Part shown: positions 21,467-33,604 of the stretch, in pieces
Position numbering within the stretch: the stretch's first letter is position 1
Layout: each line of letters opens with the position of its first letter
Assembly (NCBI GenBank): GCA_019054805.1
Contig: JAHQIY010000008.1
Location: forward strand, 915,501-979,500
DNA length: 64,000 nt
Direction of reading: 5' to 3'
Source of the DNA: Brachionus manjavacas
Taxonomy: Eukaryota; Rotifera; Eurotatoria; Ploima; Brachionidae
Notes under the pieces: model-generated
The model's database searches: none
The model's input: only the letters and a program-made list of their open reading frames with translations
Told to the model about the DNA's origin: nothing
Position numbers and translations under genes: made by a program

Positions 21467-22687
21467 ATGATGGGAGATTCCAAAAATGAGCAGAAAGCAA
21501 ACGAAATAAATCTGGAAAATGTTCACCTGAACCCAGAGAAGCTAGTTCCGCGCCGCGATCAGACTAGTGATGAAAATTTAAAAGTCGACTTCAAACATAA
21601 ATTATTTAAACACAGAGGCATATTTTATTCACTAGCTGCTGCACTCTTTATATCGTTTTCAGGGATCTTAACCAAATACTGTGAATATTTCAATGGTAGT
21701 GAAATAGCCGGCATCAGATACTTTTTTCAGTTCACAGTGATGCTCGTTTTTGCTGTTTGCCACAAGGAAAAACTGCTCGGAGAAGCTGGACAGCGAAAAA
21801 TTTTGATTTTTCGCGCTCTTTTTGGAACCATTGGTCTTTTGGTCATCACATTGTCTTTCAAGCTAATCGACCCATCTGACACAATATCTCTGGTCAACTG
21901 TAGCATCATAATTGTGTCGGTTTTGTCGCGTATCATTCTAAAAGAAAAATACACCATTTGCCATTTATTGGCATTAACAATGACATTCACAGGAGTTTTG
22001 TTCATAGCGCAGCCATCATTTTTAATTTCAAAAAATAGTCACCTAAACAGAACAAATTTGGTACAAAATGATACCATTGAGTCACAGAATTCTGATTTTA
22101 ACAGATACTTGGGCATTGGCTTTGGACTGGTTGGAGCATTTGCAGCCTCAGTGGTTTCAATTTTGCTAAAAAAATTGGCAAACAACAAAGTTCATTTTTC
22201 AATAGCAATAATATATGCGTCCTATTTGGGTCTTCCGGTTTGCTCATTCATATCCTTTATATTACTTTACACTGGCCATGAGGTGAAGCCTTACATTAGC
22301 TACTTTAATCTTTCAATAGAAATAGGCATAGCTGTTTTGTCAGCTATTTCAGGACTGATGGGGCAAGCTTGCATGAACTTTGCGTTTTCTCACGAAGACG
22401 TGACCAAAGTTTCGCTGGTTCGATCCACTGATGTGCTCTTTACATTTTTGTTCCAGTACATAATTTTGAATATACATTCAAATTTTTTTAGTGTGCTGGG
22501 AGCTTTGTTGATTCTGGTCTCGGTGATAATGATAATGATTTATAAAATAATGGATCAGAAATACATCAAAAAACACCGAGATTACATTGAGACCAAAAAA
22601 CTTAAAGCCAAAGGACACAAAATCGAGCTCCAGAATGATATTGTTAAGCCTAGTATTGTCAAGAAGATTTTATTTTTCAAATTTTAA
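21467..22687 (+). CDS. EamA-fold transporter, SLC35G-like (406 aa)
   Basis: Intronless, with an upstream in-frame stop, so the start is the first ATG of an ATG-ATG pair. The soluble N-terminus (~45 aa) is followed by about ten hydrophobic helices in two five-helix repeats, the fold of the drug/metabolite transporter superfamily. Marks of the SLC35G/TMEM20 group are GIFYSLAAALFISFSGILTK (helix 1), GSEIAGIRYFFQF, IFRALFGTIGLLVITLSFKL and SLVNCSIIIVSVLSRIILKE. In the second repeat there are FGLVGAFAASVVSILLKKLA, ACMNFAFSHEDVTKVSLVRS and a long last helix. The Lys-rich tail ends KKILFFKF. This group resides in the plasma or secretory membranes. The substrate is unknown; nucleotide-sugar transport should not be assumed. 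An AATAAA at 22722-22727 lies ~35 bp after the stop. Confidence 0.85.
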   Translation: MMGDSKNEQKANEINLENVHLNPEKLVPRRDQTSDENLKVDFKHKLFKHRGIFYSLAAALFISFSGILTKYCEYFNGSEIAGIRYFFQFTVMLVFAVCHKEKLLGEAGQRKILIFRALFGTIGLLVITLSFKLIDPSDTISLVNCSIIIVSVLSRIILKEKYTICHLLALTMTFTGVLFIAQPSFLISKNSHLNRTNLVQNDTIESQNSDFNRYLGIGFGLVGAFAASVVSILLKKLANNKVHFSIAIIYASYLGLPVCSFISFILLYTGHEVKPYISYFNLSIEIGIAVLSAISGLMGQACMNFAFSHEDVTKVSLVRSTDVLFTFLFQYIILNIHSNFFSVLGALLILVSVIMIMIYKIMDQKYIKKHRDYIETKKLKAKGHKIELQNDIVKPSIVKKILFFKF

Positions 22688-23999
22688 TTATAAAAAAAAT
22701 TGTTGTTTATAATAATTAATTAATAAAGAGTGTTTTTATTTTTTTTAAAACAAATTAATTTTTTTAATCAAGCAAATCTAAAAAATGTATTTGATACCAT
22801 TGTCTTGAGTCAGCAAGTCATAAAGTGAAAAAAACCATTTGACTTAACTTAAAAATTTTGATTTTTTTATTTAAAGTTAAGAATTATTCTACTCTAAAAT
22901 AAAAAAAGTTTAATGCTGTAATTTTTCAGACAGATTAAAATAAATATTTAGTTTTTTTAACTGCAACCACATATATAAATTTTATCTATAAAAAAAGTGA
23001 GATTATAAATGTAAAAATATATTGATAATGTCGATGATAAAATTATTTCTTGCTTACCAAAATAAAAGTCATTTTTTTAAAAGCGCAATAATCTAAATTA
23101 CTTAAAGTTTTTATTTCTTAATTTTTAGATTATTTAAATTCAAATTTGAAGTCGATAACTTCAATGACATTAATAATTTTTAAATAATTTTCTAGAAAAA
23201 TATGGCTTGTTTGCTTTTAAGCAAAGAATTCTTGATAAAATGTTATCTTTTTTCTATAAAACAGTATTTTTCCATAAATTTTATTTTTGCTTTCATTAAC
23301 ATAATTTTACAATCAGGTGAAAAAAAATTTCCAACAAGAAAATAATTCTATATATAGCTAGTAATATATATATTATACTATATAATAATATTTTAGCTAG
23401 CAGAGGAAATAACGTACTTTTTTACCCTGTCACTCTTTTTCTCACTTTTTGAATATCTATTAAAAAAATTAAAAATCTGACTCATCTTTCCACCATAAAA
23501 TCTAAAAATTTATGAAATATCGAACAATTCTCCCATAAATTCCTATATTCTTGAACCATCTCAAGTGTATTCCACCATTATTTCCAACTTATCCACTGTA
23601 ATGTCTCTTTATAGTTAGGAATCTTAAATAATGTCATTTCCCAGTCAATAAATTTTTGAAGACATTTTAGGGATTCTTTAAAGAACCTACATGAATTCTA
23701 TAAATTCATTCATTTTTTAAAGAAATTTTTTTTTTTTATAGAAAATAAAAATTGCAGAATTGATATCACGATTGATTCTTTATTTTTTAACCACTTTTGT
23801 CTTTAAATTTTCTTTAATTTATGCTTGCCATAATTTTAAATGATTTTGAAAATCAACAATTGTTTTTTTTTAATTTGCAGATGAGACCGAGAATCCAGAT
23901 GCAATCAATCAATAAAATCCCATCGAAGCTATTTTAAACGCGTACCCTTCAAGTCTATATTCAAGAAGCGCTGAAGCAGGCTAACTGCTCACTATGCTA
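22688..23999. other. AT-rich intergenic stretch
   Basis: No gene. Short TA-rich palindromic runs at about 23350-23400. Confidence 0.4.
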
Positions 24000-25128
24000 G
24001 GCTCATTAATGATTTCGATAATTTATCTTTGCAAAAAAACTTTGATCAAGCAGAAGAACTAAACTAGTAAATAATATAGAAAATTATTTTTAATTTTTTA
24101 ATTACTTTCTAGATATGATTAAAAAGTTTGAATATTTAAAGGATGAAAATAAAAAAATACCACGCAGCACCCTTCATGACAAAAAAAAAAGGAAAAAGAA
24201 AATATTTTGAAGAAATTTGATAAACTTTTTAAATCATCAAGCGATCAAAATGAAATCATATTAAAGAATTTTGAAAATCTATTAAAAATAATTAATGAAA
24301 ATTACATCCATTCTTTTACAATTTTTATCCAATTTATTAAAAAAAAATCAAGGAGCTTCTAACTAAACAATGTATTTCGTTGAATTAAAATGATATTTTA
24401 ATAATAAATTCTTTTTCAAGATTTAAGGATTAATTTAAGATTTTAAGAAAAAAAATTCATTAAGAAAATTGATATGGTTATCAAAATTGGGCGCCTAACA
24501 GTTGTCATAGTTACAATCAGATTTCTTTTAATCAAATTCAAGAAACATTTATCTAAGAAGATGATGAGTCTCCTTTATCTGAGCTACTTGAATGTGAAAC
24601 AAAAAATCAAATTAATTTGAGCAATCAGGAAAAAACGGAATTGATTGAAATGTGCTTGTTATCATTGTTTTACTCAGGTAAAATAACTCAAAGTGCATTA
24701 TCTCTAGTTAGCCAACTTTTACATTTTACAACAAAACTAAACATAGCAAAAACATATGATTAAATTAGCCATAAATTACTCAAGCTTACCAGTGAGTAAA
24801 TTAACTATACTAAAAAATGGTATTGTCAACCTTGTAATTTATTTGTTGAATAAGAAAATAAACAAAGGTCATGCAAAAAATGTTTTACAAAGTAAGAAAG
24901 AAAAATACTTTTTTGAATATTCTTTTAAATATAGAATAAAAAACTTTATTATTTAGACTTGATGCTTTGTCCTTTGTTTGTCTAGAAACTCAAATTAAAA
25001 GACTTTAAAAAAAATATTACCAATAAAATTTTCTAACAACAGCACTGAGGATGTAATTAAAGACGTTTCTGACAGTGATCATTACAGAGAATTCAAAAAA
25101 CAACATTCAAGTATAAATAATCCAGATC

Positions 25129-25690
25129 ATGATACTGTTTAAATCAGATCAAACTTAGCAAAATAATATTTAATTCTCTAATTCGATCAACACTAGACTA
25201 TTCACACGTTATTCTAAACACTGGTACCCAAAGAATCTCAAAAGACCTTCAAATTTTTCAAAATAAAATCCTCCGATCAATCGAACGTTTCCCATTTAAC
25301 ACCTCGACAGAGACTATACATCAAACTTTAAAAATCGATCTACTAGAAACAAGGCTAAAAAAACTTTTTATCAAATTCGTTTTGTCAAAAGACCAAGACG
25401 ACCTGATCACAAACAACCTTCAAAACTACGCAACAAACTCAACTCATAAAATCAAAACACCTTTTGATAACTTTTTAGATTTTGAACACGACTAAACTTT
25501 TCTTATCTTTTATTAATCTGTAAATAAGTTTATGAACAAAAATTTTTATCTGTATCTTTTTAATTGTATTAAACATTTTTATAATCGCATGCGGGTTTAA
25601 AAGAAGGTTTTAGACCATTCTGAACTTCCCAAGGGCCACGGCCCTTAAATTATTATTTAATAAAATAAAAAAATAAAATGATACTGTTTA
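25129..25690 (+). mobile_element. 5'-truncated LINE insertion with 13-bp target duplication
   Basis: ATGATACTGTTTA occurs at 25129-25141 and again at 25678-25690. Between them (536 bp) lies a LINE C-terminus: STLDYSHVILNTGTQRISKD, FQNKILRSIERFPFN, KIKTPFDNFLDFEHD and a stop. A 3' UTR with a perfect hairpin AAGGGC-CACG-GCCCTT and an A-rich tail (AATAAAATAAAAAAATAAA) follows. It splits the CACTA-like transposase exactly at one site. Confidence 0.92.
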
Positions 25691-27734
25691 TAGCTCATAA
25701 TTAATACTGATGGCTTAGATATTTCGCACAAATCTCCAATCTCGATATGGCCTGTTTATTTAGCAATTAATGAGATTCCTTTGGAAAGCCGATACTCTTT
25801 TGACAACATTTTAATTGCTGGTAAAGTAAACTAAAATCAATTAAATGTTTGATTAAAATTTTTACAGGTATTTAAATTTCAAATGGTAAACCAAGTGGAT
25901 TTAGTACTTTTCATCAGCCTATAATTGAGCATTTGAAACTATTGGAAATTGGAATTTTTCATATATCAAATTTATATCGTTTCTTTGTGCTATTTGTTAT
26001 ATTTGACAAACCAGCTAGATCTCTTATTTTGAATACTAGATCATCTAACTCATATTATGGTTGCTTAAAATGTGAGCAGCCTTGAAAAGTTATTCCTTAC
26101 AAAAATGGTCATCATCATATTTCTGAGTATTGTAGCAAAGAAATGAACAAAAGAAATCATGCTAATCATTTAGAAATTTTAACCGTGGTTGAAAAATAGC
26201 AAAATAATTTCAAGGGAATTAAAAGTCACACGATTATTAGTGAATTATGCCAATAAAAGCCAGTTGAAAGTGCACTGATAGATTCAATGCATAGAATTTT
26301 TTCGGAGTTGTTAAGCACTTAATGAGTTTTTGGTTTGAATCACCTAACAATTGTGAGTATTCCTTAAAATCAAGATTAAATGATGTTAACAGCCGGCTGA
26401 TGAGTATTAGACCTCCAAATTTTTTTTGTGCTCCTCTTCGTGAAATAAACACATTCAAACTTAATATATTTTATTACAGTGTTCCGGTTTTGTTCAATTT
26501 ATTACCTGATATCTTTTTAAAGAATTTAATTTGTCATAATATTTGTCTAGAGCAACTTTATTCGGAAAAAATTAACAAAAAAAATTAAAAAATTGCAGAA
26601 GATTTCTTAAAAAATTTAGTTAAAGAATTAGCTAGTCTTTATGATGAGCATTTAATGAATTCAGGAGTTCATTACCTTCAACACTTATTGGATATGAGTA
26701 TTGAATCAGGTCCATTAAATGTCGCATCCTGCTTTCCGTTTGAATAACTCAACCGCAAACTTGGTTTAATGGTAAATGGTAAAGATCTGATTGGTGATGA
26801 GTTTATTAAACATTGGTCAGTATCTCAATGCAATTAAGCCTTATTACAAAATTTTTTTCATGTAAATGAACTGAATTTTTCTACGCAAAATTTGATAAGT
26901 TGTCATTTTCAAGACAAAAACACTGTCTTGTTCTATGAGAAGATATCAATTGGCTTAATGGTTTTTACTCCAGAAAACAAAAGGGCGCGCTACTGTAATA
27001 GTTTCATAAAACATGGTGAGCATTTTGCGTGTACTAAATATGTAGCTTAATGAATCAGTTAATATTGAATATGGTTTCAGTCAAACTCATTTTTTTAATT
27101 AAATATTGATTTTAGAGAAAATATTTAAAATACCGAACCAAAAGTTAGATAAAAGAAAAAAAGATAAAAAAGTTGCTTTAGAAATTCCGGATCCGGATCC
27201 TCGGTTCTTCATTCAGATGAATCAAATGATGAAATTCAACAAAATATCAAGGCAAATAAATCATCAATTACGATTTCCAAACTATCTTGTCGAAATGATG
27301 TCGAGACACATTCTGTTGTTTTTTGGACCTTGGAAAAAAAGTTTTCAATTATTTCAAATGTTTGTATTCACCCAAATCAAGGAGATAAAATTGAAGAAGG
27401 GAAAGAGTAAGATGCCTCCTTTGAGAAAGCACCTATCGAGCCATTGTCAAATACAATGGAATTCAGATTTTTCTTCCCCTATTCTGTATGTTTTCAAAAA
27501 CTTAATTTCTTTTTATTAAAAAAAATTTTTTTTCCTCAACTAATGTATTTTTATGGCTAGAAAGTAGAGTTTTTCCTGAACTCTCAAGTCAATAGTAAGT
27601 CGAAACTTGACTTCATTTATTTTTGGAGTGAAAAGTCAAATCACGGCTTGCGTTTATGCTTATTTTAGTTTTATTTTTCTTAAATTATCTATTTTGTTCA
27701 TGTTTATCAAAAGTATTAATTTTTTTCTAAATTA

Positions 27735-27868
27735 CAGAGTTGTTTAAAAGTCACAAGTCTCAAGTCAAGTTTAAGTCCGGATTTAAAAAAAAAATTAAAT
27801 TGTGGAATTGGACTTTGAAAAAAAAAGACCAGACTTGGGCTTATTTTTGGGACTTTTAAACAACTTTG
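27735..27868. mobile_element. Small hAT-like MITE (134 bp)
   Basis: Ends are CAGAGTTGTTTAAAAGTC and, inverted, AGCAAAGTTGTTTAAAAGTC. They resemble the CAGAGTTGTTCCTCAAGTC left end of the hAT relic at 37199. The flanking 8-mers CTAAATTA/CTATATTT are a possible decayed target duplication. Confidence 0.6.
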
Positions 27869-28413
27869 CTATATTTAATATAAAAAAATAAAAATTCCTA
27901 AAATTTTGAAATTAAATTATGTGTTCGAATGTTTAGTCTTTAATTTCATTTCTAAAGTTATGAAAAATGTGTAGAAATCGAAAAATCTATTTGTTCATAC
28001 AATGGAATATTAACATCTGCTTCTTCTCGAGTACAAAGAGATTCTCCAAAGGAAACAAGTTATGCAATTGAAATTTTGAGACGAGAAAATTTTGGATATA
28101 AAAAAAATTGGTTGAAATGACAGAAAATCTAGATATTGAATTAAAAATAAAAAAAAAGGAATTGTTGAAAAAATTAAAGATATTGAAGCAAAAATAGAAA
28201 ATCTGAAACTCACTTTCAGTAATTTTTTATGCTTATATTTCATTTTACTAATTAAAGAAAAATATAAGGATGAAATAAATAGAATTCTAAAAATGTGCAA
28301 AATTTTCCAGGCCATTTTTGAGAATGATATAGAGCCCGATCAAGATATTGTCCCACTAAGTGAAAAGTAACCAAACTTTTTCGTCAAACCAATAGTTCGT
28401 TCTTCTGTGACCG

Positions 28414-28459
28414 ATTTGGTTAATAATTGCAGAACAAGTCAAGCAATTATTAACCAAAT
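28414..28459. repeat. Perfect 17-bp inverted repeat, 12-base loop
   Basis: ATTTGGTTAATAATTGC (28414-28430) and its exact reverse complement at 28443-28459. Confidence 0.9.
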
Positions 28460-28800
28460 TTTTAAAATGCCGAAACAAAAGATTAGCAATTAGTATATTT
28501 ATGACTAGAGTATTTAGAAAAATTATTTCCTCTGTTGCTACCAAATTCTTCTGATCTAACCACAAAAAAAGCTAAAAAAATTAAGAATTGCTACTCCAAT
28601 ATAATTAATCCGATATATGGTAATTTTAAATCAGTTTATTTTTCTAAGCAAAATTTTTTTGAATTTCCCCATAAATTATGTGACTCTTTATTTAAGAAAT
28701 GTTAAATGAAAAAGATCCAACATTCACAGTCAAAGAGATGAATTTAAAGCTTAATTCTTTAGTACAAGACTTCAAAAAAATTTCGAAAAGACAAAAACAA

Positions 28801-29278
28801 ATCGATGGTGACTCCAGTGTTTAGTTGAATGAACTCCTTTAATTTTGACCAATATTTCTCAATGTGAATTTGACAAGCATATGAAACAATTTTTGTTTTA
28901 TGCACTAAGTAAATTTGTATTTTTTTCCATAATAATTAAATTTTTGTTTTTTATTTTCAATTTGTAACTTCAAATCAATTTTTTGGTCTTTAATTTTATA
29001 AATTTGTAAATTATTTCCCATTTTTTACTAATAAGTTTGTTCCTAGTCAAGTTCCTTTCAATTTGGTTCGTTGCTCATAACTAATGAATGGAATGATATT
29101 GAATTTTGCTGGTTTTGAAAAAACTTACAACTTTTAAAAAGTTTGTTCCACAAAATGAATAAGATAGCACTTCATTTTGCATACTCTATCTTTATATTTC
29201 ATGAGCTTGTTACAGGTTGTTACATTTAACCAAATTAGTTTATTTCATTACAATAAAAAGTTACTGACAAAGAACAGA
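28801..29278. other. AT-rich stretch without a gene
   Basis: Nothing recognisable. Confidence 0.4.
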
Positions 29279-29993
29279 ATTGAAATTATTGTCTTGTCCC
29301 CCCCTAGCAAGAGAAACGCCAAGATGCTGGAGCAGGTGCAGAGGAGGCCATTAAACTGGTACCCCGTATCAAGAACTGGCGCTACGGAGATCGCCTTACC
29401 GTCCTAGGTCTAACTTCCCTCCACGAGCGCCAGGTACGTGGAGACCTGATCCAGATGTTTAAGCTCGCCAAAGGCATCAACGAAGTGAAATGGGTGTACC
29501 CTCCGGTTCCAGCAAACTCACTCTCCCTCACCGAACCAGCCAGAGGCATCAGAGGTCATGCGAGAAGACTGTCCGGCCAGGCCTCCACCAAGTGTCTACA
29601 AAGAGCCAATACATTCACGAACAGAGTGGCTAATTAATGGAACGCCCTGCCTGCCTCCGTTGTCAATGCCACCTCGGTAAACCAGTTCAAGAACCGATAC
29701 GACGCCTTCCGGTCTTGTACCCAAACTACCGCTCCATAGACACCACAAACAACAATTTTATTTTTATTCGTTCGTCGATATCGAACAATAATATCACAAC
29801 CCTTTGATATTTACTTTTTAACACTATATATCAATTGTATACTAAATATAATTCTTTCTTCTCTTATTAGAATTTATTTCCAGTTTTTTTATTCTTGTAA
29901 AACTTAATTAACTTTTTTAACCCTAAAATTTTTATTGTAAATTTCTATCAGTGTTTTATCTCATTATTTGCAACGAGTTACCATAGGCGACTG
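29279..29993 (+). mobile_element. LINE 3' fragment (RT C-terminal region)
   Basis: GC-richer plus-strand coding: MLEQVQRR, then after a shift RLTVLGLTSLHERQVRGDLI, QMFKLAKGINEVKW, ARGIRGHARRLSGQAS, ANTFTNRVAN(stop)WNALP and VNQFKNRYDAFRS. This is the C-terminal region shared by CR1/Jockey-like elements and close to the copy at 35985. It ends with a truncated form of the 3' structured segment (GTTACCATAG at 29977-29986). Frameshift near 29340 and a nonsense codon: dead. Confidence 0.85.
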
Positions 29994-30513
29994 AAAAAAA
30001 TATTTGAAACATCGCACTTTTTAAATGTTATTTCAACATTGAATCCATTTTGTAATTCAAACACAAAAAATTAAATCATATGAATATGAAAATTTTCCAA
30101 AAATGGCATTTTTTTTTCATTATTTAATCAAATTAATTCAATTTTTCCGAAAAATGAAAAACCACAGAATAAAATATTAAAAAAATTTTTTTTTATTTAT
30201 TTTATTAAATTAATTTATTAAAAGTGATTAAAATGTTGTTAATTATTAATTACTAAGTAAACAAACTGGGGATATATTACAAGTGTTTATTTTTAGGGGA
30301 TCACGGATTTGATTCCATTTAGCAAAAAATTCCGTTCATCTTGAATAATGTTTTGACTCTTCAAAAAAGGCCCAAAAGTTTTCAAGCAATAAAAAAATTT
30401 TTCCATTTAATATAATTTTATCATTATCATTAGTTTATAATTTAAATAATTAATTCGTAAAAAAAAACTTCTACAATAAAAAATTAATTGCATCTTAAAA
30501 GCTCTTTAAAATT
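29994..30513. other. AT-rich 3' flank of the DEG/ENaC gene
   Basis: No gene; contains the left copy of an inverted repeat pair (30001-30075). Confidence 0.5.
30001..30075. repeat. Left member of an inverted repeat pair around the DEG/ENaC gene
   Basis: TATTTGAAACATCGCACTTT... reads as the inverse of 32815-32887 with only a few mismatches over the first ~57 bases, and weaker similarity beyond. Confidence 0.8.
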
Positions 30514-31958
30514 TTATTTAATAGACATCTTTTCTACAAGTTCTAGTTTGTTTTTTTTTACGATATATTTAAGATTGAAATAGATTGATTTCATCACAAT
30601 TTCAATTATTTCAGCACAGCTTAAAATACTCATACCTATGAAAAGACCCAAATTGCCACCTATACTCGACAAAATGGAGAAAAAATTCCACAGTGGTTTT
30701 TCTTTTATTTTTGTGATCGAAGTTTCTTCATAATAGAAATTAATTAAAACCACATTTTTTCTTGCAGCTTCAGCAGAGCCATAAGAAGCTATCTCTCTTT
30801 CGATATCATTCGTTTGATTTTCGAACAATTCAAAATACCAATTTGTGTAAAACTCAGAAAAAGACAACTTGGTGGAATATTTATATGCTTCACATTCAAT
30901 GGGAAATCATCATCGCATTCGTGAGACTGGTTTGAAAAAAAAATTTGAAAAAATTTTTCTTTGCAGATTATTTGTTGCATTGAATTGCATTTTGTGGTAT
31001 TTTGAATGCTTGCAATTGATGGATCTGAACAATTGCATTCAATTTCCAATTTTAACTGAAAACAAATGTTTAAACAAATTTCTTTTAAATATTTTTTAAA
31101 ATTTAATTGATTAAACATTATATTCATAATTTTTGTTTGCTTTTGATTTGAACTTGTCAAATCACCAAGGCAAGTGCTGTATGGCTCGCCCAATTTTTCA
31201 TGCACACTTCTGCTGATTTTTACTTGGGTCGAAAAGCCAGCTGCCGCCTCTTCTCCATGATCAATTATGCTTATAGTGTCCGAGTGATTATGAACCAAAA
31301 ACCGGACTCCTCTTGAAATCGAATATGCTTCTTTGCCAGTTGAGTTTCCCACATAGATTTCAAGTCTTAGTCCACTTTGAGAACCACTTTTTCCCACAAA
31401 TTTCGTTCCATTTGGATTAAATTTGTAGCAATTTCCATAATCAAAATCATAAAACCATTCAAAATCTTCTCTTTTGCAAATAAATCCATTAAATTTGCAA
31501 TTATAAACCATTTGATCGAAATCAAAAGTAAAATTTTTTTTTTCATCATTTAATAAGTCATGCACAAACGATTTAACGGGACTGGACGCTGATATCCACA
31601 CTAGATTAGGAGGTTTGTTGTACTCTAGTTTTTTTTTGGATAATAAATCTTCAAAAATGGCATAAACACTTGGATTTGCTGTATTAAATGGGTTCAAATT
31701 GCAAAAGCTTATTGATGGAAAAGGTGCTGGCATCTCCTCTATTACATCGAAGTTCATAAAAACAGGATATGTACTGACATCAATCAATATTTGGACTATT
31801 TGGTATCCGCAAAATATGGTACTGGCAAAAAAAGCAACTAACCAAAAAGTGGAACTCAATTTGCTTTGAGATCTAAAAATGTTTGGAATCCCGTGAGTTG
31901 TTGATGACAAGCACCATTCAGTAATTTTATTTTTTAAAGAAAAGTCTTGTGATTTCAT
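30514..31958 (-). pseudogene. DEG/ENaC sodium channel subunit, one frameshift
   Basis: The N-terminal cytoplasmic segment has the gating HG motif (THGIPNI, His22-Gly23). It is followed by TM1 (FWLVAFFASTIFCGYQIVQI), the post-TM1 signature FPSISFCNLNPFN and a cysteine-rich ectodomain with several N-glycosylation sites. Then come SHECDDDFP, ECEAYKYSTKLSFSEFYTNW and the pore region GGNLGLFIGMSILSCAEIIE with a GxS selectivity filter (G-M-S). The family forms trimeric amiloride-sensitive Na+ channels at the plasma membrane (peptide-, acid- or mechano-gated). The frame changes once, at the TTTCCC run (30901-30906): one extra base would join CDDDFP to IECEAYKY. Everything else is intact (~480 aa if joined), so this is either a very young pseudogene or a homopolymer error. 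The stop lies inside an AATAAA. Confidence 0.85.
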
Positions 31959-32424
31959 TTTTTGAAAAACAAAAAAAAAATATAGTCTAATGAATAATTA
32001 TTAATTTCTTAATATTGATTGAATTTAAAATTTTGAAAATTTAAAGCAACTAAGGAAATGGTTTCTGGCATAATCTGTGTGGGAATTTATAAGAGTTTTA
32101 AATAATTTAAATAAATTCACATTTTTTATCTCAAAGGAAGTTTAAAATAATAATTAAAATTCAATTAATCAAATTTTTGCTTTTGTTTTGAATTAAATGA
32201 TTAAATTATCTGATTACTTTGATGGCAATCCGAAATATTTTACCATGATGAAACCAGTTTTTATTTGATTATAAAGAATAACAAGCTTAATTAGCATCCA
32301 TTTTAATGATAAAAAAAGAAAATTACACAAGATAATTTTTAATCTGAACAAAAAGTTTTAAAAAAATTAAAAATAATTTTAGCTTAAAAAATCAACGTAC
32401 AATTAATAATTATAAATAAATAAA
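31959..32424. other. AT-rich 5' flank of the DEG/ENaC gene
   Basis: No gene; promoter presumably here but no clear motif. Confidence 0.4.
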
Positions 32425-32511
32425 AATAATAATGATAATAATAATAATAATTAGCTACTGAAAGAAACTTGCCGAGAAGACTTACATGCAAGTCTTGTAT
32501 GCTATGGTAGC
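32425..32511 (-). mobile_element. LINE 3' terminus (structured end + (TTA)n tail)
   Basis: Minus strand: GCTAC-CATAG, hairpin AAGACTT-GCATGT-AAGTCTT, second hairpin GCAAG-TTT-CTTTC, GTAGC, then an ATT-repeat tail. Outer stem GCTAC/GTAGC is closed. Heavily 5'-truncated. Confidence 0.75.
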
Positions 32512-32814
32512 TTTTACAACATTAGGCAACTATCTAAGATAAATACTTAATAAAGCACAACCCATTAATAATTACCGAAAACAAATAAATTTATATAGTT
32601 CAAAAAATTTCCATGATGACTGGATGATAGATTTTTAGCTGGCTAATGGATCAGTCCATTACATACTTTCGATGTCAATATTGAAGCTTTCAATTCAATT
32701 ACCAACTCTCAACCGGTACCAGACACATATATATTTATTTGGCTTTATTTCCTATTTTTAAAATCAATATTTCAAAATTAATAATTCTTAATTAATACAG
32801 TATAATAATATTTC

Positions 32815-32887
32815 TCAATTTTTTATGTTGGAATTACAAAATGTATCCAATGTTGAAATAATATTGAAAAAGTGCGATGTTTCAAAT
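32815..32887. repeat. Right member of the inverted repeat pair
   Basis: AAAAAGTGCGATGTTTCAAATA at the outer end and GAATTACAAAATG further in mirror the copy at 30001-30075. Confidence 0.8.
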
Positions 32888-33486
32888 AAAAAATAATTTC
32901 AAGTTAATATTGCAAGCATGAAAAACTTGGTGTTTTTTGTAAATTTTGACTTTGGGTTTGTGATATGATGATCCTTAAGATAATATTTTTAGTTGAAAAA
33001 ACTATCTAGGCCATGTTTTTTATTTTTTTTATCAATTCAGTTTTTGTTAAAATGAATTAAGCAAACGTCATTTATCACTCAAGTCAAAATTTATAAAAAA
33101 AATCAAAGTTTTTGAGGTACAGTCTCAGATTTTAGTTCAATTTTGAGTTTTTTTCATCTATTTAGAAAAAAGCTAAATATAATATTAAAAAGCAAGATAG
33201 AGAAAAAAACAATTAGATAAAAAATAGAAGATAATAGGTAATATTTTGCGATTTTTAGATGAATCTATGCTAACACCAGGTAAACAAGATCCAAGAAAAT
33301 ACTATTTCTAAAGCTCCTTCAAATTAACAAAAAAAATAAAAAAATCTTTAATTTCAATTGTTTATTTTTATGTCAGTTACGAGATTATTAAATAATTTTT
33401 TTCAACTATTTTTACCCAAGTGAATCATTTATCTTTTTTTTCTTATCTTATTTAAGTTTATTTTTTATTTTTTTTATATATTTTTA
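32888..33486. other. AT-rich stretch without a gene
   Basis: Nothing recognisable; its end is probably the 3' UTR of the LINE tail that follows. Confidence 0.4.
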
Positions 33487-33530
33487 TTCTGAAGTAGCAT
33501 TAGCTCGGTACAGAAAAACAAATAAATAAA
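33487..33530 (+). repeat. LINE 3'-end hairpin with AAAT-repeat tail
   Basis: TTCTGAAGTAGCATTAGCTC GGTACAGAA followed by AAACAAATAAATAAAT; same nested hairpin as at 18035 and 43735. Confidence 0.75.
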
Positions 33531-33604
33531 TTCTTTGAAAGTTAAAAAAAGAATTTCATTTTATAATTCAAACTCAAAAAAATAATTAATTTGAAAATGA
33601 ATGG

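Larger units (their letters stand above)
24000..28800 (+). pseudogene. Decayed CACTA-like (Transposase_21-type) transposase gene
   Basis: Scattered plus-strand pieces keep family order. SPLSELLECETKNQINLS and LIEMCLLSLFYSGKITQSAL lie near 24555-24715. A Cys-pair zinc ribbon (YCQPCNLFVE, RSCKKC) follows near 24820-24880, then VIKDVSDSDHYREFKKQ near 25050. After a nested LINE come INTDGLDISHKSPISIWPVY with NEIPLESRYSFDNILIAG (25705-25820), FHQPIIEHLKLLEIG, FDKPARSLILNTRSSNSYYG, then SALIDSMHRIF (26270-26300). A C-terminal domain follows, with LVKELASLYDEHLMNSGVHY and SGPLNVASCFPFE (26620-26750). This is the TNP2/CACTA layout known from many animal genomes. One short GT...AG intron is visible (~25818-25868). 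Stops and shifts throughout show decay. Lys-rich pieces at 27106-28800 may be a second ORF or unrelated. Confidence 0.6.
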
